Shown here: piece after piece, positions 32,118 through 41,472 of the stretch
Layout: the number at the start of each line of letters is the position of its first letter
How positions within the stretch are numbered: position 1 is the first letter of the stretch
Source: Butyrivibrio sp.
GTDB lineage: Bacteria > Bacillota > Clostridia > Lachnospirales > Lachnospiraceae
NCBI GenBank assembly: GCA_017535785.1
Contig: JAFXTN010000011.1
Location: 124,001-188,000 of the forward strand
DNA length: 64,000 nucleotides
Direction: 5' to 3'
Notes under the pieces: generated by a model
What the model was told of the DNA's origin: nothing
The model's database searches: none
The model's input: only the letters and a program-made list of their open reading frames with translations
Made by a program: the position numbers and the translations under genes

Positions 32118-33926
32118 TCAAGCTCTTGCATCAAAAGATGATGTCGAAATAAGCGTATTTCTTGAAACGCTGAGCATCTCATCAACAGCGGCATCTTCTC
32201 CGTCTTTTTCATCATGGAGCATCATATTGACCTGCATTGAATATCCTCTCTTTTCAAGCCTTTCATTGAGGATATGAATGTTGTCATTTATAAGGTCAAG
32301 TACCGATTCGTCCGCAACATAGAAGTTCGTCGTAACCTTGGCATTGAGCATCTTAACGTAAACATCTACAGGTCCGAGATTCTCCATATCAAGATGAAGA
32401 ACAGCGCTGACTGAGCCATCTTCAGACATCTTTTTATGTTTATTTCTATAGACAAAAAGATCTCCGTGAACATCCTGCCCGGCCATCTTAAGCGGAAGCT
32501 GGACATATTGGAACATCTGATTGAGCTGATTTATAAAATCAAGATTGTTCTGGATATTATTAACAGCCTGTCCAAGCTTCGACTCCGATCCGACAGTATT
32601 TACGATCGCATCTGAAAGCCCCTTCATATGGTTGTTAAGTCTCTGATATAGATTATCTATATTCTCTTTCTTTTGAACGTCTCCGGGCTTAAGCAGCCAT
32701 TCTGAAGACATCGCATCCTTTAAGACCTTATTGTAATCATTGCTTGTAAAAAGATTCTTCCAGGCAGCGGACTGACTCTTGTCGGACAGATCTGCCATGC
32801 TGTAGCTGTTATTGAGCTCTTTCAAAAGAGCTTTCGCAGCTTCGCCCGCATCGGTCTTAGCACCCTCTACATATCTGTTTATCGCTTCATCCGAAAGATT
32901 AAGAGCCTTAAGATTAGTACGGAGTTCATCCGTAAGAGCCACATCCTTTGGAGATGCAGCGGCCGACTCAGCTTGTTCCGGTGCTGTAGCCTGAGCCTTT
33001 GCAGGATCTGAAGCTATTTGATCAGTATCCGCGTTTACCTGTGCAGCGCCTTCCGGAAGTACATTAGCCTTCTCAGTTCCTTGGTTTCCTGTCAGATTCG
33101 TAATTTCTTCGGATATCGTAGCCGTTTCAGTGTTGACCGCAGCTTCAGCGCGAACAGATGCATCGGAACTTACCGCAGCTTCGGAACTCACAGCTTCTCC
33201 CGAACTTGTAGCAGTTTCAGGATTCACAGTAGCACCGGCTTCCCCCTCCGAAAGCTCTTTTAAAACAGCACCGTAAAGCTTTAAAGCACCTTCTTCGTTG
33301 CCTGATGCAACTAGCTCATTAAAAGCGGTCGGAAGTTCATCCATAAGCTCGTTTAACTGGCCTATGACCTGATGCTCATAGTTCTTGTAGCTCTCGAATT
33401 GCTGTATATTGTTTTCGCTGATCGGGATATTGAGACTCTTCATTTCTACCATAGAAGAAATCGAAGAATTCGGATACATAGTAAGATTTTTGTTCATAGA
33501 AAGAAGCGCATCTCTTCCAATGGGAAGACCTGCTTCCATCATATTTTTGACCATTTCAACGCTGTCTCGTGTAACTTCTATGCCTGCAGCATTGAGCGCT
33601 TTAAGAGTACTCTCTTCAACAGATGTGTTCTCATATAGAGGTGTGATAGCAACCTTGCCGTTTGTCGTTGATCTGATAGCAAAATTAAGTGTCTGCCCTT
33701 CTCTGAGGCCCATCTCATCCGACAATTTGGCAGAGATCACAGAATCACCCACACTTATATTGGCGACCTTCTCACCCTCAGCATCGGTAACCGATATTAC
33801 CGTACCCTGAATGGTCGAGCCCGCCTTAAGCTCAAGAGGCTTGGAAGTGCCATCCGGAGCTTTTAAAGTCTTGCCGTCGATTATATAAGCCGAACTTGTT
33901 TGTGTTAGATTCTGAATGATGCTCAT
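32118..33926 (-). CDS. ylqG: FliK-like hook-length-control domain protein (YlqG-like)
   Basis: A 602-aa protein. The N-terminal region has a beta-rich domain (LELKAGSTIQGTVISVTDAEG). A low-complexity Ala/Ser/Glu linker follows around residues 235-330, and then the C-terminal domain with LFVYRNKHKKMSEDGSVSAVLHLDMENLGPVDVYVKM and ILNERLEKRGYSMQVNMML, which resembles the FliK hook-length control C-terminus. The stop overlaps the start of the rnhB product by 4 bp. The combination with ylqH and rnhB is conserved with Bacillus. Role is inferred from domain and neighbour. Confidence 0.8.
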   Translation of the reverse strand: MSIIQNLTQTSSAYIIDGKTLKAPDGTSKPLELKAGSTIQGTVISVTDAEGEKVANISVGDSVISAKLSDEMGLREGQTLNFAIRSTTNGKVAITPLYENTSVEESTLKALNAAGIEVTRDSVEMVKNMMEAGLPIGRDALLSMNKNLTMYPNSSISSMVEMKSLNIPISENNIQQFESYKNYEHQVIGQLNELMDELPTAFNELVASGNEEGALKLYGAVLKELSEGEAGATVNPETATSSGEAVSSEAAVSSDASVRAEAAVNTETATISEEITNLTGNQGTEKANVLPEGAAQVNADTDQIASDPAKAQATAPEQAESAAASPKDVALTDELRTNLKALNLSDEAINRYVEGAKTDAGEAAKALLKELNNSYSMADLSDKSQSAAWKNLFTSNDYNKVLKDAMSSEWLLKPGDVQKKENIDNLYQRLNNHMKGLSDAIVNTVGSESKLGQAVNNIQNNLDFINQLNQMFQYVQLPLKMAGQDVHGDLFVYRNKHKKMSEDGSVSAVLHLDMENLGPVDVYVKMLNAKVTTNFYVADESVLDLINDNIHILNERLEKRGYSMQVNMMLHDEKDGEDAAVDEMLSVSRNTLISTSSFDARA

Positions 33927-34684
33927 ATAAAGTTACCTATAAAACTTCTGCGGTGAATCGGGCACGGTCCGTATTTCTTGATCGCGGCGATATGATCAGC
34001 GCTTCCGTATCCTTTGTTGGAATCAAAGCCATACTCAGGATACTCCTTGGCATAGTCCTTCATCACCCTGTCTCTTGTAACCTTGGCGATTATGCTGGCA
34101 GCAGCTATCGAGATACTCTTGGCATCTCCTTTGATTATCGAAATCTGCATATATTCCTCAAGCTGCGGGATATGTACAGCATCTATCAAAAGAGCTCCCG
34201 GCTTCTCGGAAAGTTCATTCACAGCCATTGTCATAGCTTCAAAAGTTGCCTGCAGTATGTTGATCTCATCGATCCTCTCATTGGAGACATGACCGATACC
34301 TACTGCAAGAGCTTTGTTCATGATCTCAATATAAAGCTCTTCTCTCTTTTTTTCGGATAATTTCTTCGAATCGTTTATATATAGAATGTCGGTATCCATA
34401 GGAAGAATGACAGCGGCAGCATAAACAGGTCCCGCAAGAGGTCCTCTTCCCACTTCGTCAATACCGCATAATAATCCGTAAGATGCGTTCTCCCTCTCGA
34501 ACTTTTTCATCTCGTTCGTACGCCTTATCTCGGATTCTATCGCCTCAATCTTTTTGGCGGCGGATTCCACGAGCTTTTTAACACCGGCTCTGTCATCCCC
34601 TGAATACTCCGAAATAAAGACCTTAAATCCATCAATACTATCAAGATTCTGAAAGATATCCTTGATATTGGAAATTGATTCCAT
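33923..34684 (-). CDS. rnhB: ribonuclease HII
   Basis: Cleaves the RNA strand of RNA/DNA hybrids, in particular single ribonucleotides. The catalytic motif GIDEVGRGPLAGPVYAAAVILP supplies Asp and Glu, followed by ASIIAKVTRDRVM and the C-terminal YPEYGFDSNKGYG with Asp. It has an N-terminal extension of about 65 residues, giving 253 aa. The start overlaps the preceding lepB stop by one base (TAATG). Confidence 0.97.
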   Translation of the reverse strand: MESISNIKDIFQNLDSIDGFKVFISEYSGDDRAGVKKLVESAAKKIEAIESEIRRTNEMKKFERENASYGLLCGIDEVGRGPLAGPVYAAAVILPMDTDILYINDSKKLSEKKREELYIEIMNKALAVGIGHVSNERIDEINILQATFEAMTMAVNELSEKPGALLIDAVHIPQLEEYMQISIIKGDAKSISIAAASIIAKVTRDRVMKDYAKEYPEYGFDSNKGYGSADHIAAIKKYGPCPIHRRSFIGNFI

Positions 34685-35232
34685 TATTTAATTCCCCCAA
34701 ATTTGTTCAAAGGAAAAATTCTAAATACGGCTCTTCCCATGATACGGCTCTTTTTAATTGTTCCTACGGATTCATCCCTGCTGTCCATACTGTGGTTTCT
34801 GTTATCTCCGAGAACAAAGAATTCTCCCTCGGGAACAGTTATCTCCTCAGCCGCTCTTTGCGGATCCTGAATAACTTCAGCCCCGTAATTCTCTTCAAGA
34901 ATCTCACCGTTAATATAGATATTGCCATCGTAATCGATCCTTACCTTCTCACCGGGAAGACCGATAACTCTCTTGATAAAGTTCTGTTTGTTTCCATGCT
35001 CATAAGGGAAAACAACAATATCAAATCTCTTGGGATCGTGGAATCTGTAGCTAACCTTTTCAAGGATGAGCGATTCAGTATCATATACGGTTGGTTCCAT
35101 AGATGAACCTATTACCTTTGTTCTCTGCGCTACAAAGGTGATAAAAAGAAGCGTCAAAACAAATACTACCGCAAGATAGATTATCGTATCCAAGATTTCT
35201 CTGGCTATACTTTTTTTAGTGTCTTTACTCAT
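34684..35232 (-). CDS. lepB: signal peptidase I
   Basis: Membrane protease that removes signal peptides. It has one N-terminal membrane segment (IIYLAVVFVLTLLFITFV), the catalytic Ser in VIGSSMEPTV, the Lys in NFIKRVIGLPGEKV, and the box E sequence FFVLGDNRNHSMDSRD. Length 182 aa fits single-anchor Gram-positive type enzymes. The second signal peptidase at 36.2 kb is a close paralogue, separated from this one only by rbgA. Confidence 0.96.
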   Translation of the reverse strand: MSKDTKKSIAREILDTIIYLAVVFVLTLLFITFVAQRTKVIGSSMEPTVYDTESLILEKVSYRFHDPKRFDIVVFPYEHGNKQNFIKRVIGLPGEKVRIDYDGNIYINGEILEENYGAEVIQDPQRAAEEITVPEGEFFVLGDNRNHSMDSRDESVGTIKKSRIMGRAVFRIFPLNKFGGIK

Positions 35233-35273
35233 AAGTCTATATCCTTTAATAAAGTATTTTTGATAAAAAGAGC

Positions 35274-36152
35274 TTACGCCTCGGGCCTTTCAAGACTGAT
35301 CCTGCCAAGTCTTCCGTTTCTGAAGTCATCCAAAAGCATAGCTGCAGCTCTTGAAATATCAGGCTCAGCGCCCTGCTTATAGCACTTTCTGTTGATAGCT
35401 ATCGCAGAAAGAACAGCACTGTAATGCGTAGCATATTGAACTTCCGAAAGCTCCTCAACCTGCTCCTTGGTAATATTATACTTCGAAGGAATAGCATCTG
35501 CATAATTCTCTTCAAGAAGTTTTATAAGACTGCAAGCAAGTTCAGTTGTATCAAGATTCTCATCGTTCATGGAACCGATAAGTGCAAGATGAAGACCGAC
35601 CGTATCATCCTCAAATTTAGGCCATAAGATACCGGGAGTATCAAGAAGCTGCATGTTCTTGCCAAGGGCGATCCACTGTTTACCTTTGGTCACGCCGGGC
35701 TTATTTCCGGTCTTTGCAGAAGCTTTTCCGGAAAGCTTGTTGATAAATGTAGACTTTCCGACATTGGGAATACCTGCAACCATCGCTCTGATAGGCCTTC
35801 CGACAATTCCACGCTTCTTATCTCTCTCAATCTTCTCGGCGCAGGCCTTCTGGATCAGATCCTTGACCTTTCCTGCCTCATTACCGGTCTTAGAATTCAT
35901 TTCAAGAACAAAATAGCCTTCATTCTTGTAAAACTCCTTCCATTTTGTAGTGACAGAAGGATCTGCAAGATCGGCCTTATTTAATAAAATAAGCCTGTAT
36001 TTGTTCTTACCGAGCTCATCAATGTCCGGATTTCTGCCTGAAGCGGGAATCCTGGCATCTGTAAGCTCAATTATTATATCGATCAGCTTGATGTTCTCTT
36101 GCATCATCCTGATCGCTTTTGTCATATGTCCGGGATACCACTGAAAATTCAT
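35274..36152 (-). CDS. rbgA: ribosome biogenesis GTPase A (circularly permuted)
   Basis: Needed for late 50S assembly. The G motifs occur in the permuted order: G4 LLNKADLAD, G5 and then G1 AGIPNVGKSTFINKLSG, G2 GVTKGKQW and G3 DTPGILWP. The N-terminus FQWYPGHMTKAIRMM is the family signature. Length 292 aa. It lies between two lepB genes and is syntenic with ylqF in Bacillus (rplS-ylqF-rnhB-ylqG-ylqH). Confidence 0.97.
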   Translation of the reverse strand: MNFQWYPGHMTKAIRMMQENIKLIDIIIELTDARIPASGRNPDIDELGKNKYRLILLNKADLADPSVTTKWKEFYKNEGYFVLEMNSKTGNEAGKVKDLIQKACAEKIERDKKRGIVGRPIRAMVAGIPNVGKSTFINKLSGKASAKTGNKPGVTKGKQWIALGKNMQLLDTPGILWPKFEDDTVGLHLALIGSMNDENLDTTELACSLIKLLEENYADAIPSKYNITKEQVEELSEVQYATHYSAVLSAIAINRKCYKQGAEPDISRAAAMLLDDFRNGRLGRISLERPEA

Positions 36153-36163
36153 ATATTCACCAC

Positions 36164-36769
36164 TTATTTCTTCTTAATGATAACTCCTGCCTTATTGTCA
36201 CCGCTCCTAAGCTTAAACCAAGCCTTTCCGACGATCATATTGGTCTTTACCGGGCCTATATTGGCACTTCTGGAATCTTCGGAGCTGTTTCTGTTGTCTC
36301 CAAGGACGAAGTATTCTCCTTTCTCAAGCTTAATCTCGTTGACTGCGATACCTTCATCTTCCATTTTATCATATAAATTGTCGTCTTTTTCCTGCAAGAC
36401 ACCGTTAATATAAAGAGATCCGTCGATGATCTGAACCGTTTCTCCGGGCAGAGCAACAACTCTTTTTACATAATAATGGGAATTGGTATTACCGTTAGGC
36501 AAAAATACGATAATATCGCCCTTCTTGGGAGCCAATATAGTGTAAGCAAGCCTGTTTACAAGCACTTTCTGTCCATTATAAAGCATGGGCTCCATTGAAT
36601 CACCGATAGTACCGACCTGAAGGCCAAAGACAGTCACAAGGATAAGAGCGCAAAAAACAGCGCATACCGTGACTCCAAGCCATGAAAAGATCTCTTTTAT
36701 AAGCGTCCCCGAAATAGTCTTCTTTTTACGATAGTAAGATAAGCTATTACGACGTCTTCTCCTAAACAT
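36164..36769 (-). CDS. lepB: signal peptidase I paralogue
   Basis: Same catalytic layout as the lepB gene downstream: Ser in TIGDSMEPML, Lys in HYYVKRVVALPGETV, and FVLGDNRNSSEDSRS, with one membrane segment at about residues 28-50. The N-terminus is very basic (RRRRRNSLSYYRKKK). Length 201 aa. It heads the operon that runs to pgeF, following the rplS terminator. Confidence 0.95.
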   Translation of the reverse strand: MFRRRRRNSLSYYRKKKTISGTLIKEIFSWLGVTVCAVFCALILVTVFGLQVGTIGDSMEPMLYNGQKVLVNRLAYTILAPKKGDIIVFLPNGNTNSHYYVKRVVALPGETVQIIDGSLYINGVLQEKDDNLYDKMEDEGIAVNEIKLEKGEYFVLGDNRNSSEDSRSANIGPVKTNMIVGKAWFKLRSGDNKAGVIIKKK

Positions 36770-36815
36770 AGGTCCCCCTTGCTGCTGATTACATAATTAA
36801 GAACATTATATAATA

Positions 36816-36848
36816 AAGAAAGGCAATTACTATAAAAAGTAACTGCCT
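36816..36848 (-). terminator. intrinsic terminator of rplS
   Basis: AGGCAATTACT (36821-36831) and AGTAACTGCCT (36838-36848) form an 11-bp stem with one mismatch, followed on the minus strand by a T-rich run. It ends the rplS transcript. Confidence 0.8.
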
Positions 36849-36859
36849 TTTGTAGCAAA

Positions 36860-37210
36860 TTATCTGGTAACAAGCTCCTTAACCTTAGCTTTCTTACCTG
36901 TAAGTCCCTTAAGGTAGTTAAGCTTAGCTCTTCTTACCTTACCTCTTCTAACTACCTCAACCTTCTCAACGATAGGTGAGTGAAGGGGCCATGTCTTCTC
37001 AACGCCAACACCGTAAGACTCTTTTCTTACTGTGAAAGTTGTACGGTTGCTACCGCCCTGGATCTTCTTAACAGTTCCTTCGAAAACCTGAATTCTCTCA
37101 CGGTTTCCTTCCTTGATCTTAGCGTGTACTCTTACAGTATCACCTGTGTTGAACTGAGGCGCATTAGCGTTCAGCTGCTCTTTCTCGAGCTCCTGGATAA
37201 TTGTACTCAT
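36860..37210 (-). CDS. rplS: 50S ribosomal protein L19
   Basis: Ribosomal protein at the 30S/50S interface. The sequence [34 protein letters not shown] and [39 protein letters not shown] is diagnostic. Length 116 aa. The gene has its own promoter and leader, and its own terminator. In related genomes it follows trmD; here a nucleoside-salvage block separates them. Confidence 0.98.
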   Translation of the reverse strand: MSTIIQELEKEQLNANAPQFNTGDTVRVHAKIKEGNRERIQVFEGTVKKIQGGSNRTTFTVRKESYGVGVEKTWPLHSPIVEKVEVVRRGKVRRAKLNYLKGLTGKKAKVKELVTR

Positions 37211-37290
37211 ATATATTTCTCCTATTCAATGGACGTTCTTAATACACTCATCTGTAACAGAGGACCGTCTGATTATCACAACGTACACTA
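37211..37290 (-). promoter_or_regulatory. rplS 5' leader, candidate L19 autoregulatory element
   Basis: An 80-nt leader precedes rplS. The minus strand has GACGGTCCTCTGTTACAGATG and a later AACGTCC that can pair with the GGACGT-like side. The CCTCTGTTAC block resembles the L19 leader motif known in Firmicutes. I judge this from memory of the motif; a covariance search would settle it. Confidence 0.5.
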
Positions 37291-37319
37291 ATATAACACA
37301 TCTAAGGCCTACTCGTCAA
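37291..37319 (-). promoter_or_regulatory. sigma-A promoter of rplS
   Basis: TTGACG (complement of 37314-37319) and TTATAT (complement of 37291-37296), spacer 17 bp. The -35 overlaps the cdd stop codon. Confidence 0.75.
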
Positions 37320-37738
37320 CATAAAAGATCTTTCGGCCCAAATCTTTCGGGAAGTATATCCGGAAGTGAAAATGTCCTATATTCGTCTACCGATTTAGCG
37401 ATTATCACAAGAAATGAATCCCTGCAAAATTCGCTCATAACCTGCCTGCAAACACCGCAAGGAAAACAATAATCAAGTTCCTTGTCATCCGCATGTCCGC
37501 CGACAATGGCAATTGCCTTAAATTCCCTGACACCTTCGCTCACAGCCTTGAAAAAAGCTGTTCTCTCGGCACATATAGTCGGTGTATATGATGCATTCTC
37601 AATATTGCAGCCCGTATAGATCTTTCCTTCCGAAGAAAGAAGCGCCGCACCGACTTTAAACTTAGAATAAGGCGTATAAGAAAATGCTCTCATATTAAGC
37701 GCATAAGTTATAAGCTCTTTTATCTTTTGCTCATCCAT
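37316..37738 (-). CDS. cdd: cytidine deaminase
   Basis: Zinc enzyme that deaminates cytidine and deoxycytidine to uridines. Motifs: SKFKVGAALLSSEGKIYTGCNIENASYTPTICAERTAFFKAV with the Cys-Ala-Glu active site, and CFPCGVCRQVMSEF with the two zinc cysteines. Length 140 aa. Last gene of the nucleoside operon: uridine it produces could be cleaved by the adjacent uridine phosphorylase. Confidence 0.96.
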   Translation of the reverse strand: MDEQKIKELITYALNMRAFSYTPYSKFKVGAALLSSEGKIYTGCNIENASYTPTICAERTAFFKAVSEGVREFKAIAIVGGHADDKELDYCFPCGVCRQVMSEFCRDSFLVIIAKSVDEYRTFSLPDILPERFGPKDLLC

Positions 37739-37752
37739 ACAAAATACCTCTA

Positions 37753-38694
37753 TTACCTTGAGCCCTTGTCGTAAGGAATACCCTCAGCCTTAGGAGCTCT
37801 GGAATTGGCAGATGTAAGTGCAAGAACAATAAGTGAAATGATGTAAGGCATCATATTGTATACGGATCCCGGTATATTGAGAGCTGCAAGGAAATCAAAG
37901 CCTGAATATACATTGGAAAGAGCTCTGAAGAATCCGAATAAAAGTGCAGCAAGTCCGATATTAACGGGTTTCCACTGACCGAAGATCATAACGGCAAGTG
38001 CAAGGAAACCAAAGCCAGCAACACCGTTCTCAAACTTCCACTCACTAACGCCGGCTGTGATGTACACAATTCCGCCGATTCCTGCAAGAAGTCCTGAGAT
38101 AAGGACACCTGCCCAGCGCATTGTATATACATTGATACCAACACTGTCAGCTGCCTGAGGATGCTCACCGCAGGCCATGAGTCTAAGTCCGAATCTTGTC
38201 TTATAAAGCACGATGTATGAAACGATAAGTGCTATCAAAGCAACAAGCATGAACCAGTTGAACTGGAATTTACCGATATTTACAACAAGTGCCTTCTTAG
38301 CTGTCACATATTGAACAGTTGAAGAAACGTTGTCGGGGTTCTCAGCGATGTTGATAGACTTAACAATAACGGTTGCAGCCGCAGCAGCAAGCATGTTAAG
38401 AGCTGTTCCTACAAGTGTCTGATCAGCCTTGAAGTTGATACAGGCAAATGCAAGAAGCGTTGAATAAATAACACCGCACAATATTGATGTGCCAAGCACA
38501 GCCAATACGATAAGAAGCTTTGGAAGTGAAGGATTGATGTACTTAAGGGTAAGTGCTCCTCCGAGAGCTCCTATAACCATTATTCCTTCAAGTCCGAGGT
38601 TGATAACACCGGAATGCTCAGAGAAGCATCCGCCTAGAGCAACCAATATTAAAACCGAGGCAAACAAAAGTGTATATTGAAGAAGTAATACCAT
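37753..38694 (-). CDS. nupQ: nucleoside ABC transporter permease (NupQ-like)
   Basis: Inner-membrane subunit of a BmpA-type nucleoside importer. The 313-aa protein has many hydrophobic segments. Recognisable are the N-terminal GGCFSEHSGVINLGLEGIMVIGAL and MLAAAAATVIVK of the branched-chain/nucleoside permease family. Contiguous with the partner permease (one-base overlap at 38694), the ATPase and the binding lipoprotein. The nucleoside assignment is from synteny with the B. subtilis nupNOPQ locus and from udp and cdd beside it. Confidence 0.9.
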   Translation of the reverse strand: MVLLLQYTLLFASVLILVALGGCFSEHSGVINLGLEGIMVIGALGGALTLKYINPSLPKLLIVLAVLGTSILCGVIYSTLLAFACINFKADQTLVGTALNMLAAAAATVIVKSINIAENPDNVSSTVQYVTAKKALVVNIGKFQFNWFMLVALIALIVSYIVLYKTRFGLRLMACGEHPQAADSVGINVYTMRWAGVLISGLLAGIGGIVYITAGVSEWKFENGVAGFGFLALAVMIFGQWKPVNIGLAALLFGFFRALSNVYSGFDFLAALNIPGSVYNMMPYIISLIVLALTSANSRAPKAEGIPYDKGSR

Positions 38695-39827
38695 TATTTG
38701 TTACCTCCTTCTGCATTATTCTTTTTATTTCTGATCCTGCTGTTTAGGAAGTACTTAAAGAACAGTACGAAACCGCAGAGATAGATGATGATCGCTGAAA
38801 TGAAATCAGAGATCTGTGAAGGATAGATATTCTTATCAAGATAAGATCCTCCACTTGTAATGTGCTGTATAAAGTACGAAGCAAAGATTGTTCCGATAGG
38901 ATCAAGTCCTCCGAGGAACGTAGCTGCGATACCGTTAAAGCCCATTCCGGGAACGGATGACTGAGTTACAGACCACTGCTCATATCCTGTAAGATAAAGG
39001 AATGCAGCACCAAGGCCCGCAAGTGCACCACCGATGAAGAGTGTGAGGATGACATTTCTCTTCTCTTTCATTCCGCTGTACTTTGCAGCGTCTTTGGCAA
39101 TTCCGGTAGCCCTGATCTCATAACCGAATACCGTCATGGAAAGTATGATCTTAAGAAGCACGGCTATAAGGATAGCAAGCGGGATCGCAATAGTAACGTA
39201 TTTATTGTTGGAGAAGAACTTCTCAAGTCCGATAGACGGTAATATAGCGGCTTTATTAGTGCTGGAAAGAGTTACCGTATAAGGACTCGCTGTTTCTTTT
39301 ACTCCGGAAAGAATCATGTTAACTGTATAAAGTCCGATCCAGTTAAGCATGATACCTGAAATAACCTCGTTAACGTTAAGATATGCCTTGAGAATACCTA
39401 CAGCTACACCGAAGATACCACCTGCCACAAATGCAGCGAGAAGGCATACATACCAAGGAAGTCCGAGCTTAAGGGCACAGAAAAGAGCAGCTCCCGCTCC
39501 GGCTACATACTGTCCGGCAGCACCGATATTGAAAAGGCCTGCCTGGTAACAGAACTGGATTGAAAGCGCGCACATAAGAAGAGGTGCAGCTTTTACAAGC
39601 GTATTCCCAAAATACTTAAGTGCAGCAGCCTTGGTAGGATATGTGAAATAGTTCTTTATGATCGTGATGATGGCTTCTGTCGCACCCTTGGCATTGATAA
39701 ACAAAAGTGCGATATAACCGATCAAAAGACCGAATATGATACAAAGAAGTGATGCAAGTATCGACTGAACCGCAGGTCTTGCAAAGAAGCTAACTTTTTC
39801 AGTCTTTTTGATGTTATCTGCTGACAT
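38694..39827 (-). CDS. nupP: nucleoside ABC transporter permease (NupP-like)
   Basis: The larger (377-aa) permease partner, with about nine hydrophobic segments, and the family sequences CYQAGLFNIGAAGQYVAGAGAALFC and VPGMGFNGIAATFLGGLDPIGTIFASYF. It overlaps the ATPase gene by one base at 39827, and the next permease by one base, so the operon is tightly coupled. Confidence 0.9.
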   Translation of the reverse strand: MSADNIKKTEKVSFFARPAVQSILASLLCIIFGLLIGYIALLFINAKGATEAIITIIKNYFTYPTKAAALKYFGNTLVKAAPLLMCALSIQFCYQAGLFNIGAAGQYVAGAGAALFCALKLGLPWYVCLLAAFVAGGIFGVAVGILKAYLNVNEVISGIMLNWIGLYTVNMILSGVKETASPYTVTLSSTNKAAILPSIGLEKFFSNNKYVTIAIPLAILIAVLLKIILSMTVFGYEIRATGIAKDAAKYSGMKEKRNVILTLFIGGALAGLGAAFLYLTGYEQWSVTQSSVPGMGFNGIAATFLGGLDPIGTIFASYFIQHITSGGSYLDKNIYPSQISDFISAIIIYLCGFVLFFKYFLNSRIRNKKNNAEGGNK

Positions 39828-41371
39828 TATGCACCTACCTCCTTTCTCTTGGCTCCGGCCATGTAAAGTCCGAGTTCTTCAGGAGTAGTCTTCTTAGGAT
39901 CAAACTCTCCGACGATCTCGCCCTCGTACATTACGAGGATTCTGTCTGAAATGCTCATAACTTCTTCAAGCTCAAGAGAAACGAGTAATACAGCATGTCC
40001 TGAATCTCTCTGTGCAATGAGCTGCTTATGGATATACTCGATAGCACCTACGTCCAATCCTCTTGTAGGCTGAACTGCAATAAGAAGATCGGGATTTTTG
40101 TCGATCTCTCTTGCAATGATAGCCTTCTGCTGGTTACCACCGGACATACTACGCGCCGAAGTAACTGCGCCCTGGCTGGAACGGATATCATACTGATCGA
40201 TAAGCTTATCAGCATATTTACCTATCTCATTCTTTTTAAGGAAGCCTGCCTTATTTGAAAATTCAGGCTCAAAATATCTCTGAAGTACAAGGTTATAAGC
40301 AAGCGAATAATCAAGAACAAGACCGTGTTTATGTCTATCCTCGGGAATATGGCTCATACCGCTTGTAGAACGCTCTCTTATTGAAGCATGAGTGATATCC
40401 TTACCCGAAAGTTCGATCTTACCGGTTGTAATATTCTCAAGTCCGGATAATCCGTATACAAGCTCTGTCTGGCCGTTTCCGTCGATTCCGGCGATACATA
40501 CTATCTCACCCTCTCTTACGTCAAAAGAGACATTCTTAACGGCATTGTTATGATGAAGCTTGGAAGGAACTGTCATGTTCTCAACATGAAGGATAACCTT
40601 ACCGGGCTCCTTATCTTCTTTGGTCGCAACAAGCTGTACATCACGTCCGATCATCATTCTGGAAAGCTCTTCCTGATTGGTCTCGGATATATTAACCGTG
40701 CCGATGTACTTTCCTCTTCTAAGAACAGAACATCTGTCGGCAACAGCCATGATCTCAGCAAGTTTATGAGAAATAAAGAGGATTGATTTACCCTCCTTAG
40801 CAAGATTTCTCATGATCTGCATAAGTTCATCGATCTCGGCGGGTGTAAGCACCGCAGTGGGCTCATCAAAAATAAGGATTTCATTATCTCTGTAGAGCAT
40901 CTTAAGGATCTCGGTCCTCTGCTGCATACCAACAGTAATATCCTCGATCTTAGCATCGGGATCAACCTTAAGTCCGTATTTCTCGGAAAGCTCAAGGATC
41001 TTCTTGCGAGCTACATCCTTCTGCAAAAATCCGTGCTTAACCGTCTCATCACCGAGGATGATGTTATCAAGAACAGAAAAACACTGAACAAGCTTGAAAT
41101 GCTGATGAACCATTCCGATACCAAGGTCATTGGCATCATTTGGATTATTTATCTGCACTTCTTTTCCGTCCTTTTTAATAATACCTTCTTCAGCTTGATA
41201 CAAGCCAAAAAGCACGCTCATAAGCGTGGATTTACCGGCTCCGTTCTCGCCCAAAAGAGCATGTATTTCGCCTTTTTTCAGCTGAATGGTAACATTGTCA
41301 TTAGCGATAATACCCGGGAAACGTTTAGTTATACCAAGCATCTCAATAGCATATTCGCTGTTATCTGCCAC
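39827..41371 (-). CDS. nupO: nucleoside ABC transporter ATPase, duplicated (NupO-like)
   Basis: Double-ABC ATPase typical of BmpA-family importers. The first cassette has Walker A GENGAGKSTLMSVLFG, a signature-like segment ITVGMQQRTEILKMLY and Walker B LIFDEPTAVL; the second is degenerate at Walker A (GIDGNGQTELVYG) but has signature MSGGNQQKAIIAREI. Total length from the chosen start is 514 aa. I chose the GTG at 41371 because GGAGG lies 8 bp upstream; the open frame runs 33 codons further, but that region lacks the domain start. Downstream of a transcript terminator that follows the binding-protein gene. Confidence 0.9.
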   Translation of the reverse strand: MADNSEYAIEMLGITKRFPGIIANDNVTIQLKKGEIHALLGENGAGKSTLMSVLFGLYQAEEGIIKKDGKEVQINNPNDANDLGIGMVHQHFKLVQCFSVLDNIILGDETVKHGFLQKDVARKKILELSEKYGLKVDPDAKIEDITVGMQQRTEILKMLYRDNEILIFDEPTAVLTPAEIDELMQIMRNLAKEGKSILFISHKLAEIMAVADRCSVLRRGKYIGTVNISETNQEELSRMMIGRDVQLVATKEDKEPGKVILHVENMTVPSKLHHNNAVKNVSFDVREGEIVCIAGIDGNGQTELVYGLSGLENITTGKIELSGKDITHASIRERSTSGMSHIPEDRHKHGLVLDYSLAYNLVLQRYFEPEFSNKAGFLKKNEIGKYADKLIDQYDIRSSQGAVTSARSMSGGNQQKAIIAREIDKNPDLLIAVQPTRGLDVGAIEYIHKQLIAQRDSGHAVLLVSLELEEVMSISDRILVMYEGEIVGEFDPKKTTPEELGLYMAGAKRKEVGA

Positions 41372-41408
41372 TTTTGTCTCCTCCATTATTTTAGTGTACC
41401 TAATTGGT

Positions 41409-41442
41409 AAAAAGGACCGGAAGACTATGAATCTGCCGGTCC
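41409..41442 (-). terminator. intra-operon terminator between binding protein and ATPase
   Basis: GGACCGG (41414-41420) and CCGGTCC (41436-41442), followed on the minus strand by a run of five T. Partial termination here would give more binding lipoprotein than transporter. Confidence 0.8.
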
Positions 41443-41472
41443 CTATCAGCTTAATAGCTGTTAAAAGCAAAA

